Below, in pieces: positions 1-7,998 of a stretch of DNA of 12,566 nucleotides (the stretch's first letter is position 1; each line of letters opens with the position of its first letter). Under the pieces are notes generated by a model. That model did not search any database, was not told the origin of the DNA, and saw only the letters and a list, made by a program, of their open reading frames with translations. The position numbers and the translations under genes were made by a program. Origin of the DNA: Pseudopedobacter sp040392825 (GTDB lineage Bacteria > Bacteroidota > Bacteroidia > Sphingobacteriales > Sphingobacteriaceae); NCBI RefSeq assembly GCF_040392825.1, contig NZ_JBEBVH010000106.1, positions 1 through 12,566 on the forward strand, read 5' to 3'.

Positions 1-2158
1 CCTGTTGTTTTTCAGATTTTTTTACCGGACTATTTCCTTTCATAGATAATCCAATTCTATTTCTCGTAATATCCACTTCGGTTACGGTTACCTCAACACG
101 CTGTTGTACCTTTACTACTTCGTTAGGATTAGAAATAAAGCGATCTGCCATTTGGCTTAAATGAACGAGACCATCCTGATGTACGCCTATATCAACAAAA
201 GCTCCGAAATTGGTAATATTGGTTACGATACCTGGTAATTTCATCCCAATTCTCAAATCGCTGATCGTATTTATACCATCTGCGAAAGCAAAAGCTTCGA
301 ATTGCTCACGAGGGTCTCTGCCGGGTTTTGCCAACTCGGATAAGATGTCCTGAAGTGTAGGTAAACCCACTTCGTCTGTTATGTATTTTTTTAGGTCTAT
401 TTGTTTTCTTATAGACTCATTTTTCATTAAGTCTTCTACTTTACAGCCTAGATCCCCAGCCATTTGTTCAACCAGATTATAGCGCTCCGGATGTACTGCA
501 CTTGCATCCAATGGATTTTCCGCATTTCTGATTCTTAAAAAGCCGGCTGCTTGTTCGTAGGCTTTTTCTCCTAAACGGGGTACCTTTTTTAATGAAGCCC
601 GATTTTTAAAAGCACCATTTGTGTTTCTATATTCGACAATATTTTGAGCCAATTGCGGACCTAAACCGGATACATAGGCTAATACTTGTTTAGAAGCTGT
701 ATTTAATTCTACGCCAACGGCATTTACACAGCTAATTACAGTATCGTCCAGCGAAGTCTGTAATTTATTCTGGTCTACATCATGTTGGTACTGACCCACT
801 CCTATAGACTTTGGATCGATTTTTACCAGTTCTGCCAAAGGATCCATTAACCTTCTGCCGATAGACACAGCTCCTCTAACAGTTACATCATGATTTGGGA
901 ATTCTTCTCTGGCTACTTCGGATGCCGAGTAAATAGAAGCACCACTCTCGTTTACCATCACTATCTGTACATTCGGAATATTTTGCTTTCTTGCAAATTC
1001 TTCGGTTTCTCTGCTAGCTGTTCCGTTTCCGATAGCAATAGCCTCAATTTCGTGTTTTTTAACCAGGTAATTTAGCGTTTGTTCTGCCTCTTTAAGTTGT
1101 CCTGCACCGGTATGCGGATAAATAGTAGTATTTTCTAAAAGCTTTCCTTGTCTGTCTAAACAAACCAATTTACAACCGGTTCTAAAGCCAGGGTCTAAAG
1201 CCAGAACATTTTTCTGACCCATAGGAGCTGCTAAAAGTAACTGTCTGGCATTTTCGGCAAAAACCAAAATAGCTTCTTCATCTGCCTTCTGTTTGGTTAA
1301 TAAACGAACTTCTGTCTCCATACTCGGACGCAACAGACGTTTGTAGCCATCTTCCAGAGCCTGTTGCACTTGCGCAGATTTTGCATTATTGGCGATAATA
1401 AATTGTCTTTCTAATATTTCAATGGCATCTTCTTCCTGGGGAAGCACATCCAGTTTCAATATCAGTTCTTTTTCGCCACGTCTCATAGCCAGAATTCTAT
1501 GTGAAGGGGCAGAGCTGATAGGTTCTTCCCATTCAAAATAGTCTTTGTATTTAATCCCCTCTTCTTCCTTACCCTTAAATACTTCTGATTTGAAAGTGCC
1601 TTTTTGTAAAAACAGTTCTCTTATTTTTGCCCTTGCTTCTGCATTTTCCGCTATATTTTCTGCAATAATGTCTCTTGCACCCTGTAGTGCCTCTGCTGCA
1701 GATTGAACACCCTTTTCCTCATTTATAAAAGCTTCGGCTTCTTCTTCCGGTGAGTTTTTATCCTGTTCTAAAATAGAAAGCGCCAAAGGTTCCAGACCTT
1801 TTTCTCTGGCCACAGATGCTTTGGTTTTACGTTTAGGTTTGTAAGGCAGGTAAATATCTTCCAGAACAGACATGGTTTCTGCGGCTTCAATTTGTGCCTT
1901 TAGCTCGTCTGTTAATTTACCTTGTTCCTCTATAGACTTTAAGATGGTTTCCCTTCTTTTATCCAGTTCTCTTAATTGTTGTACCCTGTCTCTGATTGCA
2001 GTGACCTGAACTTCGTCCAGACTGCCGGTTAATTCTTTTCTATATCGTGAAATGAAGGGTACAGTAGCACCTTCATCCAATAGATTAAGCGTTGCACTCA
2101 CTTGTTTGCTTCCTATGCTCAATTCCTGTGCAACAATATAAATATGCTTATCTGACAT
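1..2158 (-). CDS. tex: Tex, RNA-binding transcription accessory protein (3' end cut by window)
   Basis: This is a long minus-strand reading frame open from the ATG at 2156-2158 to the window edge, giving 719 codons without a stop. The order matches Tex: a helical N-terminal region (about 1-190), an RNase-H-like YqgF domain beginning near 317 with LALDPGFRTGCK, helix-hairpin-helix motifs around 485-545 (AYVSGLGPQLAQNIVEYR), and an S1 RNA-binding domain at about 638-707 (GIVTNITNFGAFVDIG, then DGLVHLSQM). Tex proteins are cytoplasmic nucleic-acid-binding proteins linked to transcription and transcript quality control. The family is usually 750-780 residues, so only a short, probably basic tail is missing to the left. 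The 84 bp between this start and the restored stop of the upstream lipoprotein gene holds only a near-match to the TAnnTTTG promoter element (around 2209-2216). Confidence 0.96.
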   Translation of the reverse strand, partial: MSDKHIYIVAQELSIGSKQVSATLNLLDEGATVPFISRYRKELTGSLDEVQVTAIRDRVQQLRELDKRRETILKSIEEQGKLTDELKAQIEAAETMSVLEDIYLPYKPKRKTKASVAREKGLEPLALSILEQDKNSPEEEAEAFINEEKGVQSAAEALQGARDIIAENIAENAEARAKIRELFLQKGTFKSEVFKGKEEEGIKYKDYFEWEEPISSAPSHRILAMRRGEKELILKLDVLPQEEDAIEILERQFIIANNAKSAQVQQALEDGYKRLLRPSMETEVRLLTKQKADEEAILVFAENARQLLLAAPMGQKNVLALDPGFRTGCKLVCLDRQGKLLENTTIYPHTGAGQLKEAEQTLNYLVKKHEIEAIAIGNGTASRETEEFARKQNIPNVQIVMVNESGASIYSASEVAREEFPNHDVTVRGAVSIGRRLMDPLAELVKIDPKSIGVGQYQHDVDQNKLQTSLDDTVISCVNAVGVELNTASKQVLAYVSGLGPQLAQNIVEYRNTNGAFKNRASLKKVPRLGEKAYEQAAGFLRIRNAENPLDASAVHPERYNLVEQMAGDLGCKVEDLMKNESIRKQIDLKKYITDEVGLPTLQDILSELAKPGRDPREQFEAFAFADGINTISDLRIGMKLPGIVTNITNFGAFVDIGVHQDGLVHLSQMADRFISNPNEVVKVQQRVEVTVTEVDITRNRIGLSMKGNSPVKKSEKQQ

Positions 2159-2242
2159 CTGTTTTTCTATTTAAGTGGAAGCGAAGTTGTGAAAATAAGG
2201 TAAAGGGGCAAAATAAATTTTAGAATATCTTTTTGTCAGCTA

Positions 2243-2361
2243 TTAAAAGCTATAGCCTAATTTAAGGCTAAAAGGGAGCGTCATTCTCCAGGTGTTTCCT
2301 TCTTTAACTTCAGCGTATTCATTGAAAATATCGAACCAAGCTGAAGGAAAGCGTCTTGGGG
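2243..2361 (-). other. Displaced C-terminal coding tail of the outer-membrane lipoprotein
   Basis: On the minus strand the frame offset from the lipoprotein frame is open from just after a TAG at 2362-2364 to a TAA at 2243-2245. It encodes a tail of about 38 residues with a typical outer-membrane ending: AWFDIFNEYAEVKEGN, then TWRMTLPFSLKLGYSF. One extra base in the CCCC run (plus-strand GGGG, 2358-2361) would join both frames into a protein of about 335 residues ending in Phe, the usual last residue of outer-membrane barrels. That the frames were once joined is an inference from the amino-acid pattern. Confidence 0.7.
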
Positions 2362-3249
2362 TCTAGATCTGCCAGTGTGTTTAATATCCCTGTTTTTTAA
2401 ACCTAATCCCACACTAAGATCAATAAAAAAGCGATTAATGATTTTTTGCTGGTACCCATATTTTACATTGAATGTATAGGTTTTCTTATGTACCTGGACC
2501 CATTCTTCATATTTCTGATTATTGGGCCCAAACAACCCGGTCCATTCTCTTTTTATATCTTCGTTGATAAAGCCGAATTCGGCAAGGTGCTTAATCCAAA
2601 GATGACTAAATTCTAAACCAATATATTGGCCGAATGGTGCTTTGTTTTGAAAATAGAATTTATGCTCGTAGCCAAGCCTAAAGCCTTTTGGAGCTCTTCT
2701 AATGTTAAACTGATTGACAGGAACACCGATGCCAAAGGTAGAAGAAGAATAGTTGTTTAACTTTCTTTCGTAATAAACAGAAGGTTCAAGGAAATCATTA
2801 AAATCAAATAAATTGTTGGCTGTCACCTTGATGATACCACTAAAGGCGAATTCGGGATTTTTATGATCGTAATCATATATTTTATCACCTTTTACCCAAA
2901 GTTTGATAGGATAGGTGTATCTTTTGTCTTTTGACCGGTCTACTAGAAATCCCAAGCCGTAACCTGCAAATGCCGTAATATTAAAATAGTAGGCAAGAGA
3001 GCTTACAGGCTGAATATTGCTTACAAAACTCGTGTCAGGCGTGATAATTTTTAATGAAAGTGCTTGTGAACTTCTTCTGGGGTTTATAATGGCGGACTTA
3101 TCGATATTAATGGTATCATTCTGAACGACTACTTTCAATGAGTTTTCAGAATTAATTTGAACTCGTGTATTCGGCCCGTTAATTATACTGGCACATGAGA
3201 ATAGCATTAAACTTGTAACGATAACCATGAAGGGCAAACATATTCGCAT
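2281..3249 (-). CDS. Outer-membrane-type lipoprotein, C-terminus frameshifted
   Basis: The open frame encodes 322 residues. It starts with a lipoprotein signal peptide ending in the lipobox LFSC, followed by SIINGP, as in Bacteroidota lipoproteins with a short PEGA-like N-terminal part. Residues about 90-112 (AGYGLGFLVDRSKDKRYTYP) match the glycine-rich GxxxDxxTGxxYxYP segment of that group. From about 135 onward, alternating aromatic and polar strands (for example GFRLGYEHKFYF and TYTFNVKYGYQQK) suggest an outer-membrane beta-barrel or beta-rich domain. The visible stop at 2281-2283 gives an atypical end (KLKKETPGE). The neighbouring frame downstream of residue 297 encodes a proper barrel ending, WRMTLPFSLKLGYSF, so this copy appears to have lost one base. 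Function is unknown. It may be a true pseudogene, a working variant with a changed tail, or a sequence error. Confidence 0.72.
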   Translation of the reverse strand: MRICLPFMVIVTSLMLFSCASIINGPNTRVQINSENSLKVVVQNDTINIDKSAIINPRRSSQALSLKIITPDTSFVSNIQPVSSLAYYFNITAFAGYGLGFLVDRSKDKRYTYPIKLWVKGDKIYDYDHKNPEFAFSGIIKVTANNLFDFNDFLEPSVYYERKLNNYSSSTFGIGVPVNQFNIRRAPKGFRLGYEHKFYFQNKAPFGQYIGLEFSHLWIKHLAEFGFINEDIKREWTGLFGPNNQKYEEWVQVHKKTYTFNVKYGYQQKIINRFFIDLSVGLGLKNRDIKHTGRSRPQDAFLQLGSIFSMNTLKLKKETPGE

Positions 3250-3307
3250 ACAGTTTAAGTTTTATTACCCTTACGCTTTTTGTGATTGTTATGATACACG
3301 GGTATAA

Positions 3308-3342
3308 ATACAAAAAGCTGTCTTTCGAACAGCTTTTTGTAT
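3308..3342 (-). terminator. Hairpin terminator behind the pirin gene
   Basis: A perfect 14-bp inverted repeat (ATACAAAAAGCTGT at 3308-3321, its complement at 3329-3342) encloses a 7-base loop. On the minus strand the right arm reads GCTTTTTGT, giving a T-rich tail within the stem. It lies 17 bp past the pirin stop and before the lipoprotein start at 3249. Its symmetry would also allow termination from the other side. Confidence 0.8.
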
Positions 3343-3358
3343 AATGAATTAATAATTA

Positions 3359-4231
3359 TTAAAGCTTACCGAATTTTCCTGCGTAAAAATCCTCAAATGC
3401 CTGATTAATTTCTTCTCTGGTATTCATCACAAACGGGCCATGAGATACGACTGGTTCGTTAATAGGTTCACCGCTTAATACCAATACCTTTGCATCTTCT
3501 ATAGCTTCTATCTGAAAATCTTCGCCTTCATTTTCAAACAAAACAAAATGGTCTCCGGCAACTTTTCTTGAATCGTTTACGATAATTGTTCCTTCGATAA
3601 CTAAGAGTGCTGTGTTGTAATTCTCGGGGAAACTGAAATTTGCTTTTCCATCTTTTTTAAGTGAGACATTTAATAGGTTGATTGGAGTAAATGTACTCGC
3701 AGCACCATTCATGCCGTTGTAGTTTCCTGCTATAATTTCTACCTCACCATCTTGATTGTCTAATGTTACCCTTTTTATATTTTCGTTTGTGATTTCCTGA
3801 TATTTTGGAGCAGACATTTTATCCTTTGCCGGCAGATTTACCCAAAGCTGTACCATTTGGAAGAATCCACCTTTGGCACTAAATTCTTTTTCATGATATT
3901 CTTTGTGTAAAATACCAGAAGCAGCAGTCATCCATTGTACGTCACCTTCTTTAATAACTCCGCTGTTTCCCGCACTGTCATGATGTGCAACGCTGCCTTT
4001 GTAGGCAATAGTTACAGTCTCGAAACCCCGGTGCGGATGAACATCTACACCTCTTGGCTGGTTGGTTGGCGGAAAATAGAATTTAGAATTATAATCCAGC
4101 ATAATGAAAGGGCTCATTCTTTCTCTGCTTAGTGGATACATGCTTGGAATAAAATTATGTACTCTGAATCCATCACCTACCATGTGAGGATCTCTTGGTG
4201 ATAAAACAGCTTCAATTTTTCTGGTTTTCAT
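3359..4231 (-). CDS. Pirin family protein (bicupin)
   Basis: The 290-residue product has the two-cupin pirin layout. The N-terminal cupin (about 20-130) carries HPHRGFET with metal ligands H65 and H67, and ILHKEYHE with H109 and E111, the normal four-ligand set. The C-terminal pirin domain spans about 190-285 and ends with the signature GPFVMNTREEINQAFEDF. Pirins are cytoplasmic metal-binding proteins; some bacterial members oxidise flavonols such as quercetin, but the substrate cannot be read from sequence. The gene follows the Crp/Fnr regulator after 122 bp and has its own -7 promoter motif plus an AGGAGA ribosome-binding site. It is therefore probably transcribed separately, perhaps with some readthrough from the upstream unit. 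It is followed by a strong hairpin terminator. The start is well supported by the Shine-Dalgarno spacing. Confidence 0.94.
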   Translation of the reverse strand: MKTRKIEAVLSPRDPHMVGDGFRVHNFIPSMYPLSRERMSPFIMLDYNSKFYFPPTNQPRGVDVHPHRGFETVTIAYKGSVAHHDSAGNSGVIKEGDVQWMTAASGILHKEYHEKEFSAKGGFFQMVQLWVNLPAKDKMSAPKYQEITNENIKRVTLDNQDGEVEIIAGNYNGMNGAASTFTPINLLNVSLKKDGKANFSFPENYNTALLVIEGTIIVNDSRKVAGDHFVLFENEGEDFQIEAIEDAKVLVLSGEPINEPVVSHGPFVMNTREEINQAFEDFYAGKFGKL

Positions 4232-4235
4232 GATA

Positions 4236-4261
4236 TCTCCTTTTTTTGTATTACAAAGTTA
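4236..4261 (-). promoter_or_regulatory. Pirin promoter -7 element and strong Shine-Dalgarno
   Basis: On the minus strand, TAACTTTG (plus 4254-4261) matches the Bacteroidota -7 consensus TAnnTTTG exactly. AGGAGA (plus 4236-4241) lies 4 nt before the ATG at 4229-4231. No clear -33 TTTG is visible. A Shine-Dalgarno this good is uncommon in this phylum and the other genes here lack one. Confidence 0.55.
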
Positions 4262-4318
4262 AACCAGAAAAAGATGATACGCATTGATGTATGTTAAGAA
4301 AGAGGGTGATAGTATGTG

Positions 4319-4346
4319 GTCTATAGTCCATGGTCCATAGTTCATG
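4319..4346. repeat. Four-copy heptamer tandem repeat (GTCCATR)
   Basis: Four adjacent 7-bp units, GTCTATA, GTCCATG, GTCCATA and GTTCATG, lie between the stop of the Crp/Fnr gene and the pirin promoter. Because the units alternate around CCATGG, the central 20 bases also form an imperfect palindrome (16 of 20 symmetric positions). The role is unknown. Confidence 0.65.
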
Positions 4347-4353
4347 AGTAACA

Positions 4354-4941
4354 TCATTTCCGGTAGAGTTCTTTTCGAACACGGCTTAAAGATTCTGGCG
4401 TGATTCCCAAATAAGATGCGATCATCCATTGTGGGATTCGCATCAGTAATTCGGGATATAATCTGATAAAATCCAGATATCGTTCTTCGGCAGAGGCTCC
4501 CAGCAGTAAATTAACACGATTCTGGATTTGTTTGATGTGATGATGTAGAGAGTTAATGTTAAACAATGAAAAATCACTGCACTGTTTGCTCAGCTCGTCA
4601 AAAAACAGATTGTCTATATAAACAATATCCGAATCTTCTATGGCATCTATGTAGAGAAACGAAGGTTCGTTAAAGAATGAGCTGCTACGGTCTGCCACAA
4701 GCCAACCTTCCGGCGAAAACTGGATAATGTGTTCTTTTCCCTGCTTATCTATAGTATATGACCGTAAAAGCCCTTTGGCGGTAAAAAAGGAATTCTTACA
4801 AACTTCGCCGGCTCTTAGTAAAAGCTGGCCTTTTACAACTTTTTTAGACTTTAAGTATTTGCTTAATTGTTCAAACCCACTTTCGTCTATTGGAGCAGAT
4901 TGCTGTATATAGTTTTTAAAAATAAATATAGCTTCTTCCAC
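4354..4941 (-). CDS. Crp/Fnr-family transcriptional regulator
   Basis: The 195-residue product has the short Bacteroidota Crp/Fnr form: a cyclic-nucleotide-binding-type beta roll at about 22-115 (KGQLLLRAGEVCKNSFFTAKG, then GKEHIIQFSPEGWLVAD), a long dimer helix at about 118-150, and a C-terminal winged helix-turn-helix at about 168-192 (WMIASYLGITPESLSRVRK). The cAMP phosphate-binding cassette (RSA) is not recognisable, so a cAMP ligand is unlikely. The reading frame begins with GTG at 4939-4941, two bases after the aminopeptidase stop, which suggests coupled translation as the last gene of the unit. Related regulators often sit beside the genes they control, which here would include the pirin gene just downstream; that is an inference. 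Confidence 0.9.
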   Translation of the reverse strand: MEEAIFIFKNYIQQSAPIDESGFEQLSKYLKSKKVVKGQLLLRAGEVCKNSFFTAKGLLRSYTIDKQGKEHIIQFSPEGWLVADRSSSFFNEPSFLYIDAIEDSDIVYIDNLFFDELSKQCSDFSLFNINSLHHHIKQIQNRVNLLLGASAEERYLDFIRLYPELLMRIPQWMIASYLGITPESLSRVRKELYRK

Positions 4942-4943
4942 TC

Positions 4944-6806
4944 TTATTTTTTATTAAATAGTTTGTCGATAGTGCGTGTAGAGACAGCATGATAATTCGG
5001 ACGATTTCTTTGATAAAAATCTTCGGCCAGTTTTTTGTCTTTTTTATTTTTCAGAAGTTCACCGTACAGTGGTTCTATGAATTTTCTCCGTCCAACGGTA
5101 TTCAGAAAAGTGTCCAGATAAGGATATACCGGTTGATAATTCTTTTTTATTCCTAATAAATACCAGGCATATTGTATTTCACTGTTATGCGATGTGGTAA
5201 AATGGAAAACGCTGTCAATGTATTGAAGTTTCTGTATGTTTATACTATCGGGTAATGAGCGGATAAAATAAAGCTTTTCATTTGTACTCTTAATATTTCT
5301 GTTTAAAGGGGCTTGAAGCTCGTCTTTTAAAAAGTTCACACTTAACGCATCTATGGTATCAAATCTTGCGCTATGCGGAAGCTTTGCATTTTTAGGAAGT
5401 CCCGGTTGATAAATCCACCCATAAGCATTAATTGCAGTTTTTAAGTTTTCATTGCCTTTTATTAAGTAATTGTTCAACTCGTTTTCGAAGTCTTCTAAGG
5501 TTACACTTTTGAAAGCGTATTTAGAGAAATAATGCTTTAAAAATTTATCGAATTTTTCTCTGCCTACTGCCAGTTCAATATTTTTTAAAAAGAGAAATCC
5601 CTTTTCATATGCAATATCGGTAACGGCATCATCAGGACTTCTGTCTGTTAAATCCAGATTCAGCCTGGTGTCCGGATGTGTTTGACCAAAGTCGCTTATG
5701 CCATTTTCCAGATCTTTATAGCCCAGAACTTCCTGCATGTTGGCCTCTTCTTTTCCATACAACTTCTCTATAATCCGTCGCTCAAAATAAACTGTAAAGC
5801 CTTCGTTAAGCCAGAAATCATTCCAAGAAGCATTGGTAACCAGATTACCACTCCAACTATGTGCCAGTTCATGTGCTATCAAATTTACAAGGGACCGGTC
5901 TCCAGCAATAACGGTTGGTGTAGCGAACGTAAGAACAGGATTTTCCATTCCACCAAACGGAAAGCTCGGTGGCAGAACCAGAAGATCGTAACGACCCCAT
6001 AAATATTTGCCATACAGACTTTCGGCAGCCTTAACCATCTTGCCAACATCGGAAAATTCGTAAGCTGCTTTGTCTATCATTTGAGGTTCTGCATAAACAC
6101 CGCACAAATTATCTATCTTTTTAAAAGTAAGATTTCCTACAGCCAATGCCATAAGATAAGAAGGGATCGGGTGATCTTGTTTAAATTGATAAATTCCTTC
6201 GCTATTGCGCTGTTGCGGATTTTCGGCACTCATTAAAGCTAAAAACTGATTTGGTACTTTAACTCTTGCCGTATAGGTAAAGCGTATTCCGGGGCTGTCC
6301 TGACAAGGAATCCAGGATCTTGCCAGAATAGCCTGTGACTGTGTGTATAGAAAAGGATGTTCTCTGCCGAAAGTTTGAAGTGGTGTCACCCATTGTAAAG
6401 CTTCTGCGTTTTGGGAAGTAGTGTAATAAATGCTTACTTTCCTGGTGCCAGGTTTAATTTGAATACTCAGTGGCTGACCGAAAATCTCATCTTCGTCGCC
6501 AAGTGCAAAAAATGGTTCTTCATTTTCGGCATCATCTAAAATAACTTTATGGACAGTGAGACCTTTTGTGTCAAAAACGACTTCGTCATACTGCGTATGG
6601 TTTTCTATTGTCCATGTTGCGATTCCATTAATAAGCTGCTTATCAAACTCGACTTCTAAAATTAAATCCAGATGTTTTACAGAAACATGTTGAGGCTCTG
6701 CATAGCTATGTGGATCTATAACAAGTTGTTCTGTTTTTTTATCGTTTTGTTTGCAGCACATTACTGTTGTCAGCACAAAAAGTAGCGCTACGGACTTTTT
6801 AAGCAT
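4944..6806 (-). CDS. Lipoprotein M1 aminopeptidase, leukotriene-A4-hydrolase type
   Basis: The product is 620 residues with a lipoprotein signal peptide (lipobox TVMC, Cys17), so it is probably anchored in the envelope. M1 hallmarks are present: the substrate-binding GGMEN at 285-289, the zinc site HELAH at 312-316 with third ligand E335 in NEGF, and the catalytic Tyr400 in AYEKG. The C-terminal helical domain matches leukotriene A4 hydrolase: GRRKF at 572-576 places R573 and K575 where that family holds the substrate carboxylate. The expected activity is removal of N-terminal residues from short peptides; epoxide hydrolase activity cannot be judged from sequence. It starts one base after the stop of the TonB-like gene and ends two bases before the Crp/Fnr start, so it is a central member of a co-transcribed unit. 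Confidence 0.94.
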   Translation of the reverse strand: MLKKSVALLFVLTTVMCCKQNDKKTEQLVIDPHSYAEPQHVSVKHLDLILEVEFDKQLINGIATWTIENHTQYDEVVFDTKGLTVHKVILDDAENEEPFFALGDEDEIFGQPLSIQIKPGTRKVSIYYTTSQNAEALQWVTPLQTFGREHPFLYTQSQAILARSWIPCQDSPGIRFTYTARVKVPNQFLALMSAENPQQRNSEGIYQFKQDHPIPSYLMALAVGNLTFKKIDNLCGVYAEPQMIDKAAYEFSDVGKMVKAAESLYGKYLWGRYDLLVLPPSFPFGGMENPVLTFATPTVIAGDRSLVNLIAHELAHSWSGNLVTNASWNDFWLNEGFTVYFERRIIEKLYGKEEANMQEVLGYKDLENGISDFGQTHPDTRLNLDLTDRSPDDAVTDIAYEKGFLFLKNIELAVGREKFDKFLKHYFSKYAFKSVTLEDFENELNNYLIKGNENLKTAINAYGWIYQPGLPKNAKLPHSARFDTIDALSVNFLKDELQAPLNRNIKSTNEKLYFIRSLPDSINIQKLQYIDSVFHFTTSHNSEIQYAWYLLGIKKNYQPVYPYLDTFLNTVGRRKFIEPLYGELLKNKKDKKLAEDFYQRNRPNYHAVSTRTIDKLFNKK

Positions 6807-6807
6807 A

Positions 6808-7998
6808 TTATTTAAATCTTACAGTTACCTTTACCCGGTTAGAATAACCGTCCGAAGAACCTTGCCAATACTGGTAGTTCTTAACAAGATCGATAGCTCT
6901 TGCATCTGCAAGTTTGCTTAGACTTTTAAGTATCTTGAAATCAGATAGCTCTCCACTAGGTTTTATAATAAACTCCACAATAACATGGCCAGTTTCTCCG
7001 CTTTCCAGTTCATTATTTTCGTTCAGGTATTTTCTGAAAGCTGTCCAACCATCGGAAGGTCCCACTACAGTGCCACGTCTGATATTTCTTACAGGATGTT
7101 GTGCCGATATTGCCGGGTTTAAATTGATATTTATCTCTTGTAAAGGCCCCAACTCTATTTCCCTGTTTTGGTAACCATTTGCATATATACCAATTTTACT
7201 CACTTTGTATGGGAAGAAAAATTCGCCATTTTCGTTTGTGACTACCCTGATATTGGTTTTTAAATCTTTAACCACTACACCATTAATTGCTTTGGCAGTG
7301 GTTAAATCTCTTATCTTTCCTTTAGTGGTTGTAGTGTCAGATTCTTTCGTTAATCTGGCAGATACGGCATTGGAACTGGCTATTCCGGCCAGGGGTTCGG
7401 GGGCCATAAAGCCTTCTTTCTGAGCAATGGTAACAGAAGGTTCGGTAGAAGCGATAATTGATGATGCTATTTCTGGTTTTTTAAGTTGCTCAATAATAAT
7501 ATCATCAGAAACGGGGGTGGTATCCTTCGTGATTTTTTGTTTACTTAAAGCAACAGATTCTGCCTTAGATATAATCTCTTCTATTGGTTCTGCAACAATT
7601 TCGCCGTCTGTAGGCTGATCTTTATTTTCTATAATAGCGGGAGCTGGAATTCGAGGCGTAGATTTGGTTATAGGTTCCGCAAAATTAGTTTCTTTTGGTT
7701 GGTTAAGGTATATACTGAAAAGACCGATTAATATAACAACACAGGCTGCTACAGACCACAATCTTAAATTAAAAGGTTGTTCTGTTTTTTGAGGTTTACT
7801 GTCTACTCTGCTTTTTAGTCTAACTTTTAATTCATTCAGAGAATTGCTGTTGTGGGGAAAATTTTCATAACCTTCCATTGCCTCTGCGAGAAAAGGGTCT
7901 TCTAAAGCCCGTTTTTCCAGGTTATGCATAGCAGAAGCGTTTAGCTCGCCGCGGAAATATTTTTCAATTAAATCAATATCTTGGCTTTCCTTATTCAC
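6808..7998 (-). CDS. Single-pass membrane protein with CarboxypepD_reg-like and TonB C-terminal domains
   Basis: This 396-residue protein has a cytoplasmic N-terminal part (1-78) with the pattern IEKYFRGELNASAMHNLEKRALEDPFLAEAMEGY, as in Bacteroidota anti-sigma-like proteins. One membrane helix follows at about 79-98, then a Pro/Ser/Thr/Lys-rich periplasmic linker (about 100-225). A CarboxypepD_reg-like beta domain (about 226-290, GKIRDLTTAKAINGVVVKD) and a TonB C-terminal domain (about 318-396, ending VKVTVRF) complete it. Such proteins are thought to contact TonB-dependent receptors or the envelope and may hold the partner sigma factor. No FecR or zinc-finger domain is evident. Its GTG start (7996-7998) overlaps the sigma gene end by 8 nt, which indicates coupling and a functional pair. 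Anti-sigma activity is an inference from position and N-terminal pattern. Confidence 0.85.
   Translation of the reverse strand: MNKESQDIDLIEKYFRGELNASAMHNLEKRALEDPFLAEAMEGYENFPHNSNSLNELKVRLKSRVDSKPQKTEQPFNLRLWSVAACVVILIGLFSIYLNQPKETNFAEPITKSTPRIPAPAIIENKDQPTDGEIVAEPIEEIISKAESVALSKQKITKDTTPVSDDIIIEQLKKPEIASSIIASTEPSVTIAQKEGFMAPEPLAGIASSNAVSARLTKESDTTTTKGKIRDLTTAKAINGVVVKDLKTNIRVVTNENGEFFFPYKVSKIGIYANGYQNREIELGPLQEININLNPAISAQHPVRNIRRGTVVGPSDGWTAFRKYLNENNELESGETGHVIVEFIIKPSGELSDFKILKSLSKLADARAIDLVKNYQYWQGSSDGYSNRVKVTVRFK

Noticed and set aside
2253..2270. Inverted repeat TAGCCT/AGGCTA after the visible lipoprotein stop, as a terminator
   Set aside because: The stem is only 6 bp with no T-run, and the bases are coding in the restored frame.
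2350..2370. Programmed -1 ribosomal frameshift in the lipoprotein gene
   Set aside because: No slippery heptamer of the X-XXY-YYZ type and no obvious stimulatory hairpin at the junction; base loss or sequence error is simpler.
5676..6002. Plus-strand open frame of 108 codons
   Set aside because: It lies opposite the conserved catalytic part of the M1 aminopeptidase and has no recognisable domain.
6914..7618. Run of three plus-strand open frames opposite the TonB-domain gene
   Set aside because: They mirror the low-complexity linker and domains of the minus-strand gene and have no start signals or protein features of their own.
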